DNA of 64,000 bases from Caballeronia megalochromosomata (GTDB lineage: Bacteria; Pseudomonadota; Gammaproteobacteria; Burkholderiales; Burkholderiaceae): assembly GCA_001580565.1 (NCBI GenBank), contig LRBF01000060.1, forward strand, positions 62,001 through 126,000, written 5' to 3'. The notes under the pieces were generated by a model. That model saw nothing but the letters and a program-made list of their open reading frames with translations, had not been told where the DNA came from and did not search any database. This document shows, piece by piece, positions 1 to 9,092 of the stretch (the first letter of the stretch is position 1; each line of letters opens with the position of its first letter). A program made the position numbers and the translations under genes.

Positions 1-358
1 AAGACCGTTCCCTTGTCCGGACCTTCACGTGCGGTTTAGTTCAAGACCGGCGCGCGTCCGACCATCTCATTGCAAAATGCGAACTTCTCCACTACGCCGC
101 AGCTCTCTGTCGGCTCTTGCGTTGAGGAGCGCGTCGTAAGCCGATGTTTGCTCATCGCACTTGCGAGGTTCCAAGGTGATGCCGTCGCAACGTTCGACCG
201 TCCCGGGCTCGGCAGCAGAAGTGGGCGGCCATGAGGCCGCGATTGCTGAATGGCAGAGTCGTGTGCGGCGCTTGAGTACCTACAAACTGGTTGAACTTGA
301 ATAGTGTACCGACCGGCGCGGATAGTCGCCGTTGACATAGCCGGCGACCCGTTACGGC
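1..358. other. Window edge without a supported gene
   Basis: No convincing coding frame was found. An open minus-strand frame at 36-338 is Ser/Arg-rich and has no recognisable motif. A short stretch near 27-40 faintly resembles the 3' half of a group II intron domain V, but the matching 5' half is not visible, so it is not called. Confidence 0.4.
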
Positions 359-697
359 TTACGCCGGAGTAAACGCCACCGCGCCGACGTCCGAGATTAG
401 CGTAAAGCTTCGAAAAAAGCGGTAAGTCTGGTCGTCGACCGTTATTCGGTTCAAACCCACATGGGTCCGTTTAAGCAATTCGTCCACTACACCTGCAGAA
501 ATTGTTCCTTGGTCAGTCAGTTTGCCGTCTTCGTCGGCGGGGTCACCAACTAGCACAGAACAGAGGTCGGTACCTCGGCGCATCACGACCACGCACTTGC
601 CCTCTTCGAGAGAAATTTCCAGATATGCGGCCAGTGTGCGCAGCGACTCGGGCGTATGCCCGTCAGAGCCGGATGTCGAAGCTAAAGCGTTCCCCAT
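359..697 (-). CDS. Hypothetical protein, about 112 aa
   Basis: I do not recognise this protein. The frame reads from an ATG at 697 (start M-G-N-A-L-A) to a TAA at 359-361. The frame stays open upstream to about 820, but that part is Arg-rich and does not look like protein, so the inner ATG is preferred. The product looks like a small soluble mixed alpha/beta domain, with hydrophobic strands such as KCVVVMRRGTDLCSVLVGD near the middle and a hydrophobic C-terminus. There is no signal peptide or membrane segment. It stands alone, divergent from the secreted protein gene at 999. Confidence 0.45.
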   Translation of the reverse strand: MGNALASTSGSDGHTPESLRTLAAYLEISLEEGKCVVVMRRGTDLCSVLVGDPADEDGKLTDQGTISAGVVDELLKRTHVGLNRITVDDQTYRFFRSFTLISDVGAVAFTPA

Positions 698-998
698 CTT
701 GCCGTCTCCGTCCAAGGATATGGGTTCAGTGCAGAAGCTTACTCCCAAGGCGAACGGATGTCGCTCTCGCCGGCGACGCTCGTCGTCGCAGTGCGTGCGG
801 GCGCCCCAGCAAGGCGCCATCTCAACGCGCGTTCGACACGTTGACCAAGGGCTCGTTCCGGCTTAACTCCGCGAAGTCCAGCTACCCCGAAATATTCGGT
901 TTCACAACTCACAGATGCAACGTCAACAAGGCGGACAAGGGGCGCGTTGATGCAATGAACGGCACGAAGCCGTCTCATCGACTCGACGGGAGATAAGC

Positions 999-1328
999 AT
1001 GAAAACGCTCACTCAGAAGCTCGCAGCAATCGCCGCGCTGTCAATCGCCTTCGCGGGAACCGCATCGGCTGCAACCAATTGGGATGCATCGCATCCGCGT
1101 CGCGCTGAGGTCAATCAGCGGCTGGCCAATCAGGACCGCCGAATCCATCAAGAAGTCCGGGAAGGCGAACTGTCACGTGGCGAGGCGATGCGGCTGCATC
1201 GCGAAGACCATCAAGTGCGTCATGAGGAACGTCTGATGGCGAGCCAAAACGGCGGCCACATCACCCGTCAAGAAGACCGAGCGCTCAACCAGCAGGAAAA
1301 TCGGGTAAGTCGGCAAATCGGTCAGTGA
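999..1328 (+). CDS. Small secreted periplasmic protein, 109 aa
   Basis: A clear Sec signal peptide occupies residues 1-24 (MKTLTQKL, then a hydrophobic stretch ending AGTASA|A). The mature part is charged and helical, with repeated Asn/Gln/Arg-rich segments (VNQRLANQDRRIHQEVREG, LNQQENRVSRQIGQ) that would form an amphipathic helix or coiled coil. Proteins of this type are common and functionally unassigned in Burkholderiales. A GAGAT ribosome-binding stretch (GGGAGATAAGC) lies just before the ATG. It is transcribed alone, followed by another small envelope protein at 1507. Export is well supported; function is unknown. Confidence 0.8.
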   Translation: MKTLTQKLAAIAALSIAFAGTASAATNWDASHPRRAEVNQRLANQDRRIHQEVREGELSRGEAMRLHREDHQVRHEERLMASQNGGHITRQEDRALNQQENRVSRQIGQ

Positions 1329-1506
1329 ATCTGAAAGCCGCAGCGCCGAATGGATGATTTCTCTTCGGCGTTGCGGGCGCGAATGCACCTGCGCGAGCAG
1401 CGGTTAGGGCTTACGTAGTTTGTTTAACAAGGAACTGATGTTCTGGGCATAGCCCGCGACACGGGTGTCGGATGTCGCCACACTCGCAACGAAAATGAGT
1501 GAATCA

Positions 1507-1758
1507 ATGAAAAACATGTTTTTGGTCCTGTTGGGAAGTGCTCTGCTTGCATCTGCCGGCGCCGCGAGTGCTGAAGGTTGCTTGAAAGGCGCGGTAGTCG
1601 GTGGTGTCGCTGGTCACTATGCTGGGCATCACGCGGTAGTCGGCGCCGTCGGTGGCTGTGTCGTCGGGCGGCATCTCGCCAAAGAGAAGCGCAAGCAAGC
1701 TGCCGCTGAGGCGCAATCGCAGGAGCACGGGCAGATGCAGCCGACAGTCATGCGCTGA
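1507..1758 (+). CDS. Small exported glycine-zipper protein, 83 aa
   Basis: The chosen start is the ATG at 1507 (MKNMFLVLLG), which gives a clean signal peptide cleaved near SAGAASA|E. The frame also allows an upstream start at 1465, but that would bury the signal peptide. The mature protein carries a glycine-zipper stretch with alternating Gly and small residues (GAVVGGVAGHYAGHH, then VVGAVGGCVVGRH), typical of small outer-membrane or periplasmic stress proteins. A short charged tail rich in Lys, Gln and Ala follows. The function is unknown; membrane association is inferred from the zipper. Confidence 0.75.
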   Translation: MKNMFLVLLGSALLASAGAASAEGCLKGAVVGGVAGHYAGHHAVVGAVGGCVVGRHLAKEKRKQAAAEAQSQEHGQMQPTVMR

Positions 1759-1982
1759 GCGGCGGCGTTGGCACGGTCAGTCTGTGGGCAGCAATCAAAT
1801 CGGCTCGAGGCTTGAGCATCGGGCGACGGCGTCAACGCAAACCTTGTGCAGCAGCGAACACGCCGCTCAGCGCCTCTTAAAAGCGTCTCTCAGGACGCAG
1901 TGCTTTGGGCGTGTGTGTGGGGTGAGTTGCCGGCTCGTTATCGACGCGCTGTGAGCAAAGATTCTTCGGAGTCGGCGGAGCG

Positions 1983-2600
1983 CTATTGCTTGCGCGGCAG
2001 CATGAAGCGCTCAAGAAGCGCGGTCGTCTGCTTCTCGGCATCGTTCTCAAGCGCCGGTGAGTACATATCGGCGACCGTGCGCTTCGCGGCCTTTCCGAAA
2101 CTTGTAGGTTCGACGTTGGTTGCGTCGCTGATTGCGTCGGCGCAGGCGAACCACGCCTCGATGTCTTTTCCGAGCGAAATTAGGCGGCCGTGGGTTGTTT
2201 TCAGACGAATGCCGTGCCCTACGACCAGCGTGAAGCCGAGGAACATGCCGGCAGCCATGCACGTGACGAAAGCGGTGCCCCACTGAACGATGTCAATATC
2301 GGCAGCCCAAAGCATGGCGGCCGCCCAAAGCCCAACGCCCGTGCCGACGCCGAGGCCCGCGAACGCAAAGCCTACGGCGCGGGTCTCGCGGAGCAACTCT
2401 TGGACGATTGTCGCTCCAAATGATTTGTTGTGTGTAGCCGGCTTGGGCAGTGGTTGTGACCTTTTGCTTTTGTAAAAATCGTTCCCCAATGGGTTGCAGC
2501 GTAGGGGTCTTGGCAAAGGACGTCTGTCCGGTGGAAAACATTCTGTCGTTTCCGGACCGCGCGTCGCGGGGAAACGTGCCGAAGACCACTTGGAGGACAA
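1983..2600 (-). CDS. Hypothetical membrane protein, up to 205 aa
   Basis: Two hydrophobic segments rich in Gly and Ala lie in the middle of the protein (roughly residues 78-102, AVGFAFAGLGVGTGVGLWAA, and 108-130), joined by a short acidic loop. This suggests a two-pass inner-membrane protein with a soluble C-terminal part of about 70 residues. The first 60 residues are Pro/Arg-rich and may be an over-extended start; the real start could lie further in. The family is not recognised. It is convergent with the glycine-zipper gene and has its own transcription direction. Confidence 0.5.
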   Translation of the reverse strand: MSSKWSSARFPATRGPETTECFPPDRRPLPRPLRCNPLGNDFYKSKRSQPLPKPATHNKSFGATIVQELLRETRAVGFAFAGLGVGTGVGLWAAAMLWAADIDIVQWGTAFVTCMAAGMFLGFTLVVGHGIRLKTTHGRLISLGKDIEAWFACADAISDATNVEPTSFGKAAKRTVADMYSPALENDAEKQTTALLERFMLPRKQ

Positions 2601-2803
2601 TGCGGGCTTCTGACTCTATCCCGGAGCTGACGTGGCATGGAAGGGCAACCGCCTGTGCCTTTTACCGGCGGCTTCGTGGAATCACACCTGTTGGACTGGC
2701 TGTGGGGCGCACAACGCGAAGCTCGTGCAGGCGAAGCGTTGCGCCGTGAGAGCGCGACATGGGTTGACTACAATGTGGATTGACGACCCGCCGACGCAAA
2801 TTC

Positions 2804-4579
2804 ATGACCAGCCAAACTCATCTCCGCGATGTGCTCACATTGGACGAAGTGCAGTCTCTCGCCGACATCAAGACGTTCGCGCGCGGGAAAGCGTACTTCC
2901 ATTAGGCAGCCGTATCGCGACTCGACGAGAGCGGCGGAGCCTTGCGTGCAAACGTCAACGGAACAAGCCGCTACAGTGTCGAACTGAAGGTCGGACGCGA
3001 CGACGAACTCGCGTACGAGTGCGATTGCCCGGTCGGACAAACAGGCACTTTCTGCAAGCATGTCGTGGCTGTTGCGCTCTCCTGGCTCGAAAATTCCGGC
3101 GTTGAGGTCTTTCATCCGGATGAGTCAGAGCCGACGAAGACCAGAAAGAAGCGCAAGACCGCCGAAGAGCTTATCGCCGAGTACGTGGCCACGTTGGACG
3201 ACGACGCCATGCGAGAACTGCTACTCGATGCGGCTGAGCGCGACATGGTGCTGCGCGACAAATTGCTTTTTGCAGCGCGAGCGGCCAGCGCTCACGACCT
3301 ACCCGGCATGAAGGCGGCCGTGAGAGATGCCACGAGAATCGGCCGGCCCCTCGATTGGCGTGAGTCCGGTGCATACGGCGACGGACTATTCTCGCTCGCC
3401 GACGCGCTTCGCCAACGGCTCCGAGGGCCAGCAGCTACGCAAGTTGTTGAACTCGCCGAGTTGGCCGTCTCAGGTGCGGAGAAAAGTCTCGAGCAGATTG
3501 ACGACTCCAACGGCGATGTGATGCCAGGCATCCTCGAACTGGCAGCAGTTCATCTCGAAGCGTGCAAGCAGACATCTCCCGACCCGGTGAAACTCGCGGA
3601 CCGCTTGTTCCGATATCAATCTGAGGGAGCGTGGGACACGTTCTACGACGTATTGCCCAAGTACGCCGAGCCGTTGGGCGAACGAGGAATGCTGCGCTAT
3701 CGAGCGCTTGTGGAAGAGGCGTGGCGCCAGTTTCCGAGCCTTTCGCCGAAAGATGGTTTGCGCCGGTCGTTTGACGGCAATCGAACTCGGCTCGAACATG
3801 CAGCCATTAGCCTCGCCGAGTTCGACGGCGACGTGGACGAACAGATTGCAATTCGACAGGAGGACCTCTCGGCACCGTATCGATATCTGCTTATTGCAGA
3901 GATTTGCGTCCAGAATAGACGATACGATGAAGGCCTTGACTGGGCTCGGCAAGGGCTCGTTGCTTTCAAAGAGCCGGACCGACGTCTGCTTGACTTCTGC
4001 GTCACAGAATATTTGCGGCGCGGTGACTCGGTCGAAGCGAATTTGTACGCCTGGGTGCGTTTCGAGCAGCGACTAGATGCAGAAGGATTCGCGGCCCTGA
4101 TGGAGGTAGCGCGAGCCACGCACAGCGTCGACCAAGCGCGCGAGCGAGCGTTCGCCCTTCTTTGGGCGCTTGTAAAGAAGGAGGAGGCTTCGGCTGCCGT
4201 GAATAAGTCGGCCTGGCACCACCCGAGGTCGCGCACGGCTATCGTCGAAATTCACCTCGCATCGAAGGAGCACGACAAGGCGTGGGAAGCTTTCGCCGGC
4301 GGTGCAGTCGCGACGAATTTGTGGGCAACCATGGCGTCAATCCGAGCGAAGACCCATCCGCGCGATGCCATCGCTCTCTACCACCGTTTGCTGCCAATCG
4401 CAGCGGAGCAGGGCACGAGAAAGGCTCGCTACGAGGAAGCGTTCAGTATCGTGCGAAAGATTCGGAGTCTGAGAGCAGAACTAGGAGAGCAGAGTGAGTT
4501 CGCGAAGGAACTCAACGTTATTCGAGATGCGTACGGCGCCAAACGCAATTTCATGAAGTTGCTTGCGACTTTGACATGA
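2804..4579 (+). pseudogene. SWIM zinc-finger protein, interrupted by an amber stop
   Basis: The natural start appears to be the ATG at 2804 (MTSQTHLRDVLTLDEVQ). The frame reaches FARGKAYFH and is then cut by TAG at 2903-2905. It continues in the same frame as AAVSRLDESGGALRANVNG and runs open to 4579. The usual motif at this point is RGxxYFxxGxV, so the stop replaces an internal residue rather than ending the gene. Downstream lies an intact SWIM motif (CDC, then a 7-residue loop, then CKH, at about 3020-3065) and some 480 residues of helical repeat-like sequence. SWIM domains bind DNA or protein through Zn. Internal reinitiation, for example at TTG 2942, would still include the SWIM motif, so an active shortened protein cannot be excluded. 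Confidence 0.75.
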
Positions 4580-4776
4580 GGCGATGCGGTGGTGGCGCCT
4601 GAAATGAGGCAAGCCCTTAATTGCTTCATGGGCTCGCAAGCAATTTCGCGACGAGTGTTCTTGTCCGAAAAACTACTCTCCGCGCTTCATTAGAGCATCG
4701 CTCTAGGCCGAGAAGTCGCATTGTTCAATGCGCATATGGCATAGTGCGCTGATTGCAATCACGAAAGGGGAAAGTC

Positions 4777-5802
4777 CTGGCTACGCTGCAGTCGATTCAG
4801 GCGAAGATTGCGAAACTTCAAGCTCAATCGGACGCAATCACCAAGAAGAAATCGGCGAATGTCATTGCCGAGATTCATTTGTTGATGGCAGAGCACGGAA
4901 TAACGATGGATGACCTTGGCTCCGCGTATGGTGGCACGAAGCGTGGCAGCAAGATGGCGATGAAGTCAGCTTCGGTCAAGGGAGCGCCGAAGGCGAGACA
5001 TAAGGACCCAAAGTCGGGAGCGACTTGGAGCGGACATGGACGCGCGCCGGGCTGGATTGCGAACGCAAAGAATCGCGACAGGTTTCTTATTGATGGCGAT
5101 GCCGCGGGCGTCTCGACCGCCGCCAAAACATCGCCGAGGTCTGTCGGCAATTACGTTAGGGGCCCGCAGCCCGCGCTGTACCGCGACCCTAAGTCGGGGG
5201 CGGAATGGAGTGGTCGCAGCAGAGCTCCGACGTGGCTGGCGAGTGCTAAGAATCGCGACCGTTTTCTAATTGATGGCAATGCGTCGACCGTTTCCGCTGC
5301 CGGCAAAGGTTCGGCGAAGGCCGCCGGCAATTATATTCGTGGACCTCAACCTCCAAAGTATCGCGACCCCAAGAGCGGCGCCGAGTGGAGTGGTCGCGGA
5401 AAGGCGCCGGCTTGGCTAGCCGCTGCGAAGGACCGGTCGAAGTTTCTGATTGACGGCGCGGCGGCCGCCGCTACTGACGTCGAGCAAGGTGCACCGAAGA
5501 AGGTCGCGGCGAAGAGAGTAGGGGCGAAGAAGACCGCCGCGACGGCATCAACGAAGCAGGCGGTTGTGACGAAAGCTTCGGCGACTTCGGAGAAGACTGC
5601 TGCTGGCAAGAACGCCGCCGCGGAAAAGTCGACGTCCGCAGCAAGGAAGGGACCGCAGGCTGGGGGCAAGAAGGCTGTCGTCAAAAAGATTGTGGCAAAG
5701 AAGGCTGGGAGCCAAGCGACACCAGAGAGTGCCGTCGACTCGACAACGCTGCTGCCTGAGACGAGCGGGAGCGAAGTTGACGACGTTACCCCGGTTGCTT
5801 GA
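4777..5802 (+). CDS. H-NS-family protein with three DNA-binding repeats and a Lys/Ala-rich tail
   Basis: The N-terminus (LATLQSIQAKIAKLQAQ) is the coiled-coil oligomerisation part of H-NS/MvaT-like proteins. Then the H-NS C-terminal DNA-binding motif (YRDPKSGAEWSGRGKAPAWL, ending in FLIDG) occurs three times. The Asp codons at 5005, 5185 and 5365 are exactly 180 bp apart, so this is a 60-residue tandem repeat. The last 110 residues are rich in Lys, Ala and Thr, like bacterial histone H1-type tails. Family members usually start M-A-T-L; here that is CTG at 4777, preceded at good spacing by AAAGGGGAAA. TTG 4753 is the alternative. It probably binds AT-rich DNA and silences acquired genes such as those of this island. 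Confidence 0.88.
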   Translation: MATLQSIQAKIAKLQAQSDAITKKKSANVIAEIHLLMAEHGITMDDLGSAYGGTKRGSKMAMKSASVKGAPKARHKDPKSGATWSGHGRAPGWIANAKNRDRFLIDGDAAGVSTAAKTSPRSVGNYVRGPQPALYRDPKSGAEWSGRSRAPTWLASAKNRDRFLIDGNASTVSAAGKGSAKAAGNYIRGPQPPKYRDPKSGAEWSGRGKAPAWLAAAKDRSKFLIDGAAAAATDVEQGAPKKVAAKRVGAKKTAATASTKQAVVTKASATSEKTAAGKNAAAEKSTSAARKGPQAGGKKAVVKKIVAKKAGSQATPESAVDSTTLLPETSGSEVDDVTPVA

Positions 5803-6300
5803 AAGGTATTGTGCTGCGCCCCTTCCGACGACTTCCAGCGGTTGCAGACCGCTCGCCGAAGGGGTCGCTGCAAGCCGAATGCATGTGCCGCACGCCACGC
5901 GTGGAGCACTTATGGCACTCTGTACGAATCTTGTCGGCACCGCTCCATGTCGGGGAACCCTTGGTTGTCTATCAAGCGTCCTCCGCCGAAGTCGCTCACC
6001 ATCGATGGCGCCGGCGACGCTGCTGTGAAAGGCATCGACGACCCGCGGCAAAAAGCGAAGCTGGTCACGGCAAAACAATGATTAAACCGCCACGGCGTGC
6101 CGACTTCACTCTTTCGAGGCTGTCGCAGTAAATACTCTCGTTCGATGTACGACCCGACCTCCGGGAAACCCATGCGTAGGAAAGTACTTCCTTCTGCGCG
6201 AACTGCAAAAATGGCGACCTGAGCATGTGAAGGCGAAGGGCTAGTCGTCGACATTTCCTTCGCTGGAACACTCGCAGCGAGTCCCGGTATTCGGACGCAA
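5803..6300. other. Gap of about 500 bp, possible 44-aa gene at 5947-6081 (+)
   Basis: Nothing here is firmly coding. One short plus-strand frame, ATG 5947 to TGA 6081, has a protein-like composition (MSGNPWLSIKRPPPKSLTID and on), but it has no clear ribosome-binding site and no recognised family. Longer frames in this stretch are Arg/Ser-rich and look like chance openings. Confidence 0.3.
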
Positions 6301-6975
6301 TTAGTGGCTGACATTCCCTTGAGGGGAAGATGCGCTCGCGAACGAAACTTGCGCATAGAAGCCGTCCGTGTCACTCGTTTGCTGCGGAAGGACCGTCTCA
6401 TATCCAATCTGTTGCAGAGCGGAAGCCACTTTCGCTGTGTGCAATAGACAGGAATGTCTATAGCGCGACGGAGGGGCGTCCGGATGCTCGTGAGAATCAA
6501 GAACGTCTAGTTCGAATACCTCGATTGCTTGCTTGGCAAAAATCTTAGTTACCGGCTTGTTTTTAAACTGCCGGAGCGAGTCAAGCAAGCCTACGAGTTT
6601 GTGCTGCAGTGGAATCGTGAACGTATGCGTTTCTTCGCGACTTAGGGCAATCGACACAGCGCGGTTCTTGTTCCAATGGTCGATGGCGTTCCAAACGTCT
6701 GGCTCAGCGGGATTTGCAAGCCAGTTCAAACGGGCGTCTCCCATGTGAAGGACCAGGGCAACCATCGGCATCTTCGGGCCTCCCATTGGAATGGCATCAA
6801 AGACAGCGTGCGTTTCCCCGATGTAGCGGGTCGGGTCAAAAGAGACGACTTGTTCAAGCACAGGCCCGCGGAGGCGGGAATTAGCCTGCTTATATTCACT
6901 CGCTGGCGCGATGATGCCGAGTGGGATACGAGATGCGACGTTGAACTTCTTCGAAGCGGTGGCGGCGTTCAGCAT
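6301..6975 (-). CDS. Hypothetical protein, 224 aa
   Basis: This is an uninterrupted frame from ATG 6975 to TAA 6301-6303 with normal amino-acid composition and no signal peptide or membrane segment. Short hydrophobic strands alternate with charged helices (for example MPMVALVLHMGDARLNWL and ETHTFTIPLQHKLVGLLDSL), suggesting a globular cytoplasmic protein. I do not recognise the family. It is divergent from the cytosine methyltransferase gene, sharing a 313-bp intergenic region. A restriction or defence partner role would be a guess from position only. Confidence 0.55.
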   Translation of the reverse strand: MLNAATASKKFNVASRIPLGIIAPASEYKQANSRLRGPVLEQVVSFDPTRYIGETHAVFDAIPMGGPKMPMVALVLHMGDARLNWLANPAEPDVWNAIDHWNKNRAVSIALSREETHTFTIPLQHKLVGLLDSLRQFKNKPVTKIFAKQAIEVFELDVLDSHEHPDAPPSRYRHSCLLHTAKVASALQQIGYETVLPQQTSDTDGFYAQVSFASASSPQGNVSH

Positions 6976-7260
6976 TTGATTTCAGTTATCGAATTAACCC
7001 CTCGTTGTGGGGAACGGAGAGGAGATTAACGACAACGGCCGTATAAAACAAGGTTTAAATTGCAAGGCTGCTCTAAGCTGTTTTGTCCCGTATAAATACT
7101 TAAGCCCGGCGACCTTTTATCTATCTTCACCAGCGTACACCACTGCTTACCTGACTTCTTCTAACTGGGTCATGAGGTGCAGCGAAGGCGGCGTCGGCGT
7201 CGCGTCGGCTATTGCAGCAGCGGTCGGAGGAATTTTTTCTCCCGGCTAAAACCGACTTCT
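6976..7260. other. Divergent intergenic region upstream of the DNA methyltransferase
   Basis: This AT-rich stretch between two divergent genes presumably carries both promoters. A TATAAAT-like -10 element occurs near 7092-7098 on the plus strand. No gene is supported; an open frame at 7007-7249 has no motif or ribosome-binding site. Confidence 0.35.
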
Positions 7261-7287
7261 ACACGAGCTTTATTTTTGAGCTCGTGT
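7261..7287. promoter_or_regulatory. Perfect 9-bp inverted repeat abutting the methyltransferase start codon
   Basis: ACACGAGCT at 7261-7269 and AGCTCGTGT at 7279-7287 are exact reverse complements around a T-rich 9-nt spacer, ending one base before the ATG at 7289. No Shine-Dalgarno sequence is visible between. It could be an operator for autoregulation by the methyltransferase or a leader hairpin hiding the start codon; the sequence alone does not decide. Confidence 0.6.
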
Positions 7288-7288
7288 C

Positions 7289-8482
7289 ATGGATTTCAAT
7301 CAGTCGTTTGCGTGCGCTGAACAGCCCTCTCTTAACACCGAACTGCCGCAAAGCGGAATTGGCGCATTAGACTTATTCGATTGCGTCGAGCTTTTCGCGG
7401 GATGCGGTGCGATGGCGCTTGGTTTGGCTCGCGCCGAATTCGCGCATACGTGCATGGTCGAATTCAACCCACAGGCGTGTCGGACGCTGCGTGACAATTT
7501 CGTGTCTGAGACAAGGCTCAACCAACCGTCAATTTTGGAGCGAGATGTACGTGGTATCGATTGGACTTCCTTCTTGGGCACGTCTCTGGTCGCGGGAGGG
7601 CCGCCGTGTCAACCATTCTCAAACGGTGGCTTATCGGCAGGGGAGCACGACACGCGTGATATGTGGCCGGAGGCCATTCGGGCTGTACGGGAGATTCAAC
7701 CTAAGGCGTTTGTCTTCGAAAATGTAAAGGGACTTCTGAGAAAGTCCTTCTCAGATTATCTTCGAAGCATTGTGACCTCTCTTGAGCGAGGCGGGGACGT
7801 TGACCCTGGCGCCGTGATGCGCTACGAGGTCGTCGTCATTCCGGTGAATGCGGCCGATTTCGGGGCAGCGCAGATGCGGGAGCGAGTCCTCATCGCTGGC
7901 GTTCGCCGAGATGTCGGACAACTCACGTCATTTCCTCGACCCACACATAGCCTCCAACGCCTTGTCTGGGATAAATGGTGCACCGGGGAATACTGGAAAC
8001 GACACGGTCTTGAACGACCACACCTCGCGACAATGTCGCGTGCGGAGCGTGCGGCGTTAAGGGGTGTTCTGCGGTCAAGCGTTGAGCCGATGGGCTTGCC
8101 TTGGCAAACATGCCGGGACGTATTCGCTGGACTTGGCGAACCAGGCGCGTCGAATTGCATGCAGGGTCATGAATGGCGTGGCGTTGCAAAACAGTATCCC
8201 GGTCACGCCGGCAGCACTTGGGATTTGCCTGCAAAGGCCCTCAAAGCCGGCGTTCACGGCGTGCCAGGCGGCGAAAACATGGTCGTCAATAACGACGGCA
8301 GCGGCCGATACTTTACGGTGCGAGAGGCGTGTCGACTGCAGGGTCTGCCCGACAACTTTCTGCCAAGCGGCTCTTGGTCACAAGCGATGCGGCAGCTCGG
8401 AAACGCGGTTCCCGCGCAAATCGCCGAAGTTGCAGGGCGCTGGCTTGCGAATACGTTGCGCGGTGAATGCTCTTCTCAGTGA
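7289..8482 (+). CDS. DNA (cytosine-5-)-methyltransferase, 397 aa
   Basis: The conserved C5-methyltransferase motifs are present in order. Motif I is VELFAGCGAMALGL (SAM binding, residues 33-46). Motif IV is GGPPCQPFSNGG with catalytic Cys107. Motif VI is FVFENVKGL. Motif VIII is FGAAQMRERVLIAG. The motif IX/X region is REACRLQGLPDNF and QLGNAVPAQIAE. Motif I has C-G-A where many relatives have G-G, a tolerated change. The target-recognition region lies between motifs VIII and IX (about residues 215-330). The product transfers a methyl group to cytosine in a specific DNA site; the site cannot be read from sequence. No restriction endonuclease or Vsr-type nuclease is adjacent, so it appears to be an orphan, perhaps a modification or anti-restriction enzyme of the island. 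Confidence 0.93.
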   Translation: MDFNQSFACAEQPSLNTELPQSGIGALDLFDCVELFAGCGAMALGLARAEFAHTCMVEFNPQACRTLRDNFVSETRLNQPSILERDVRGIDWTSFLGTSLVAGGPPCQPFSNGGLSAGEHDTRDMWPEAIRAVREIQPKAFVFENVKGLLRKSFSDYLRSIVTSLERGGDVDPGAVMRYEVVVIPVNAADFGAAQMRERVLIAGVRRDVGQLTSFPRPTHSLQRLVWDKWCTGEYWKRHGLERPHLATMSRAERAALRGVLRSSVEPMGLPWQTCRDVFAGLGEPGASNCMQGHEWRGVAKQYPGHAGSTWDLPAKALKAGVHGVPGGENMVVNNDGSGRYFTVREACRLQGLPDNFLPSGSWSQAMRQLGNAVPAQIAEVAGRWLANTLRGECSSQ

Positions 8483-8740
8483 TAGGAAGAATATGAAGTC
8501 CGCCGTGCGGACGGAACGGCCGAAGAGCTGGTACCAGACCAGCTTTGAAGTGAGTCGCGCGAGCGATGCCAATCGAAATTGGTGATAGACCACCGCAACG
8601 TTCGCCACTTTCACTTCACGCCCTGGAACGAGGCTCAGAATAGGCATCTCTAAACGTGAGTTGATTGACGCCAGCAAATTGTCAGACGCTGCTGTGACAT
8701 CTTTGACCGGGTCCTCGCCGATTGAAATGACGATGAGCAT
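8378..8740 (-). CDS. Possible truncated hypothetical protein overlapping the methyltransferase end
   Basis: The first 85 residues of this 120-aa minus-strand frame have protein-like composition (ILSLVPGREVKVANVAVVYHQ). The last third is antisense to the 3' end of the methyltransferase gene, with about 105 bp of tail-to-tail overlap. That pattern would fit a resident gene whose 3' part was replaced when the methyltransferase segment arrived. There is no recognised family and no clear ribosome-binding site, so it may also be spurious. Confidence 0.22.
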   Translation of the reverse strand: MLIVISIGEDPVKDVTAASDNLLASINSRLEMPILSLVPGREVKVANVAVVYHQFRLASLARLTSKLVWYQLFGRSVRTADFIFFLSLRRAFTAQRIRKPAPCNFGDLRGNRVSELPHRL

Positions 8741-9092
8741 ACTAAAGACATCAAGATGTTAGGCAAGTTGCGCCGCAAGCCGCAACTTCGACGAGGCGTC
8801 CGCCCCGTGTTGCGCTCCTCTCAGGACCGCATCCTGTCGGCAGTTAGCGCCGGCAGAGAAGTCGTGTCCGCTTCTGCGCAATGCGCTGAAGCAAATCGCG
8901 ACGTTGGCCGGAAAAGAAGTCCATACAGAACGAGATTCTTCGTGAGGCAGCGGAGGTGGCGGACTTGCGCAAATGGATTGCGCGCTCGCCCTCATTGCAG
9001 ACGGACGGGCGTGAAGCAGGTATGTAACGTCCTCGAAGCATCTTTTGTAGTCTTTTTGCTGCGCATTTTGCGACGTAATTCCTCAAAAGCGC
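8741..9092. other. Gap without a supported gene
   Basis: No frame on either strand has a convincing start, composition or motif. The sequence is likely eroded accessory DNA. Confidence 0.4.

Noticed and set aside
1..60. Resemblance to the 3' half of a group II intron domain V
   Set aside because: Only a few bases fit and the matching 5' strand and reverse transcriptase gene are not visible in the window.
4900..5500. The 180-bp periodic repeat as a CRISPR or satellite array
   Set aside because: The period is a multiple of three inside an open frame and encodes a known protein domain three times.
7289..8482. A full restriction-modification system
   Set aside because: No neighbouring gene shows a nuclease motif; only the methyltransferase is supported.
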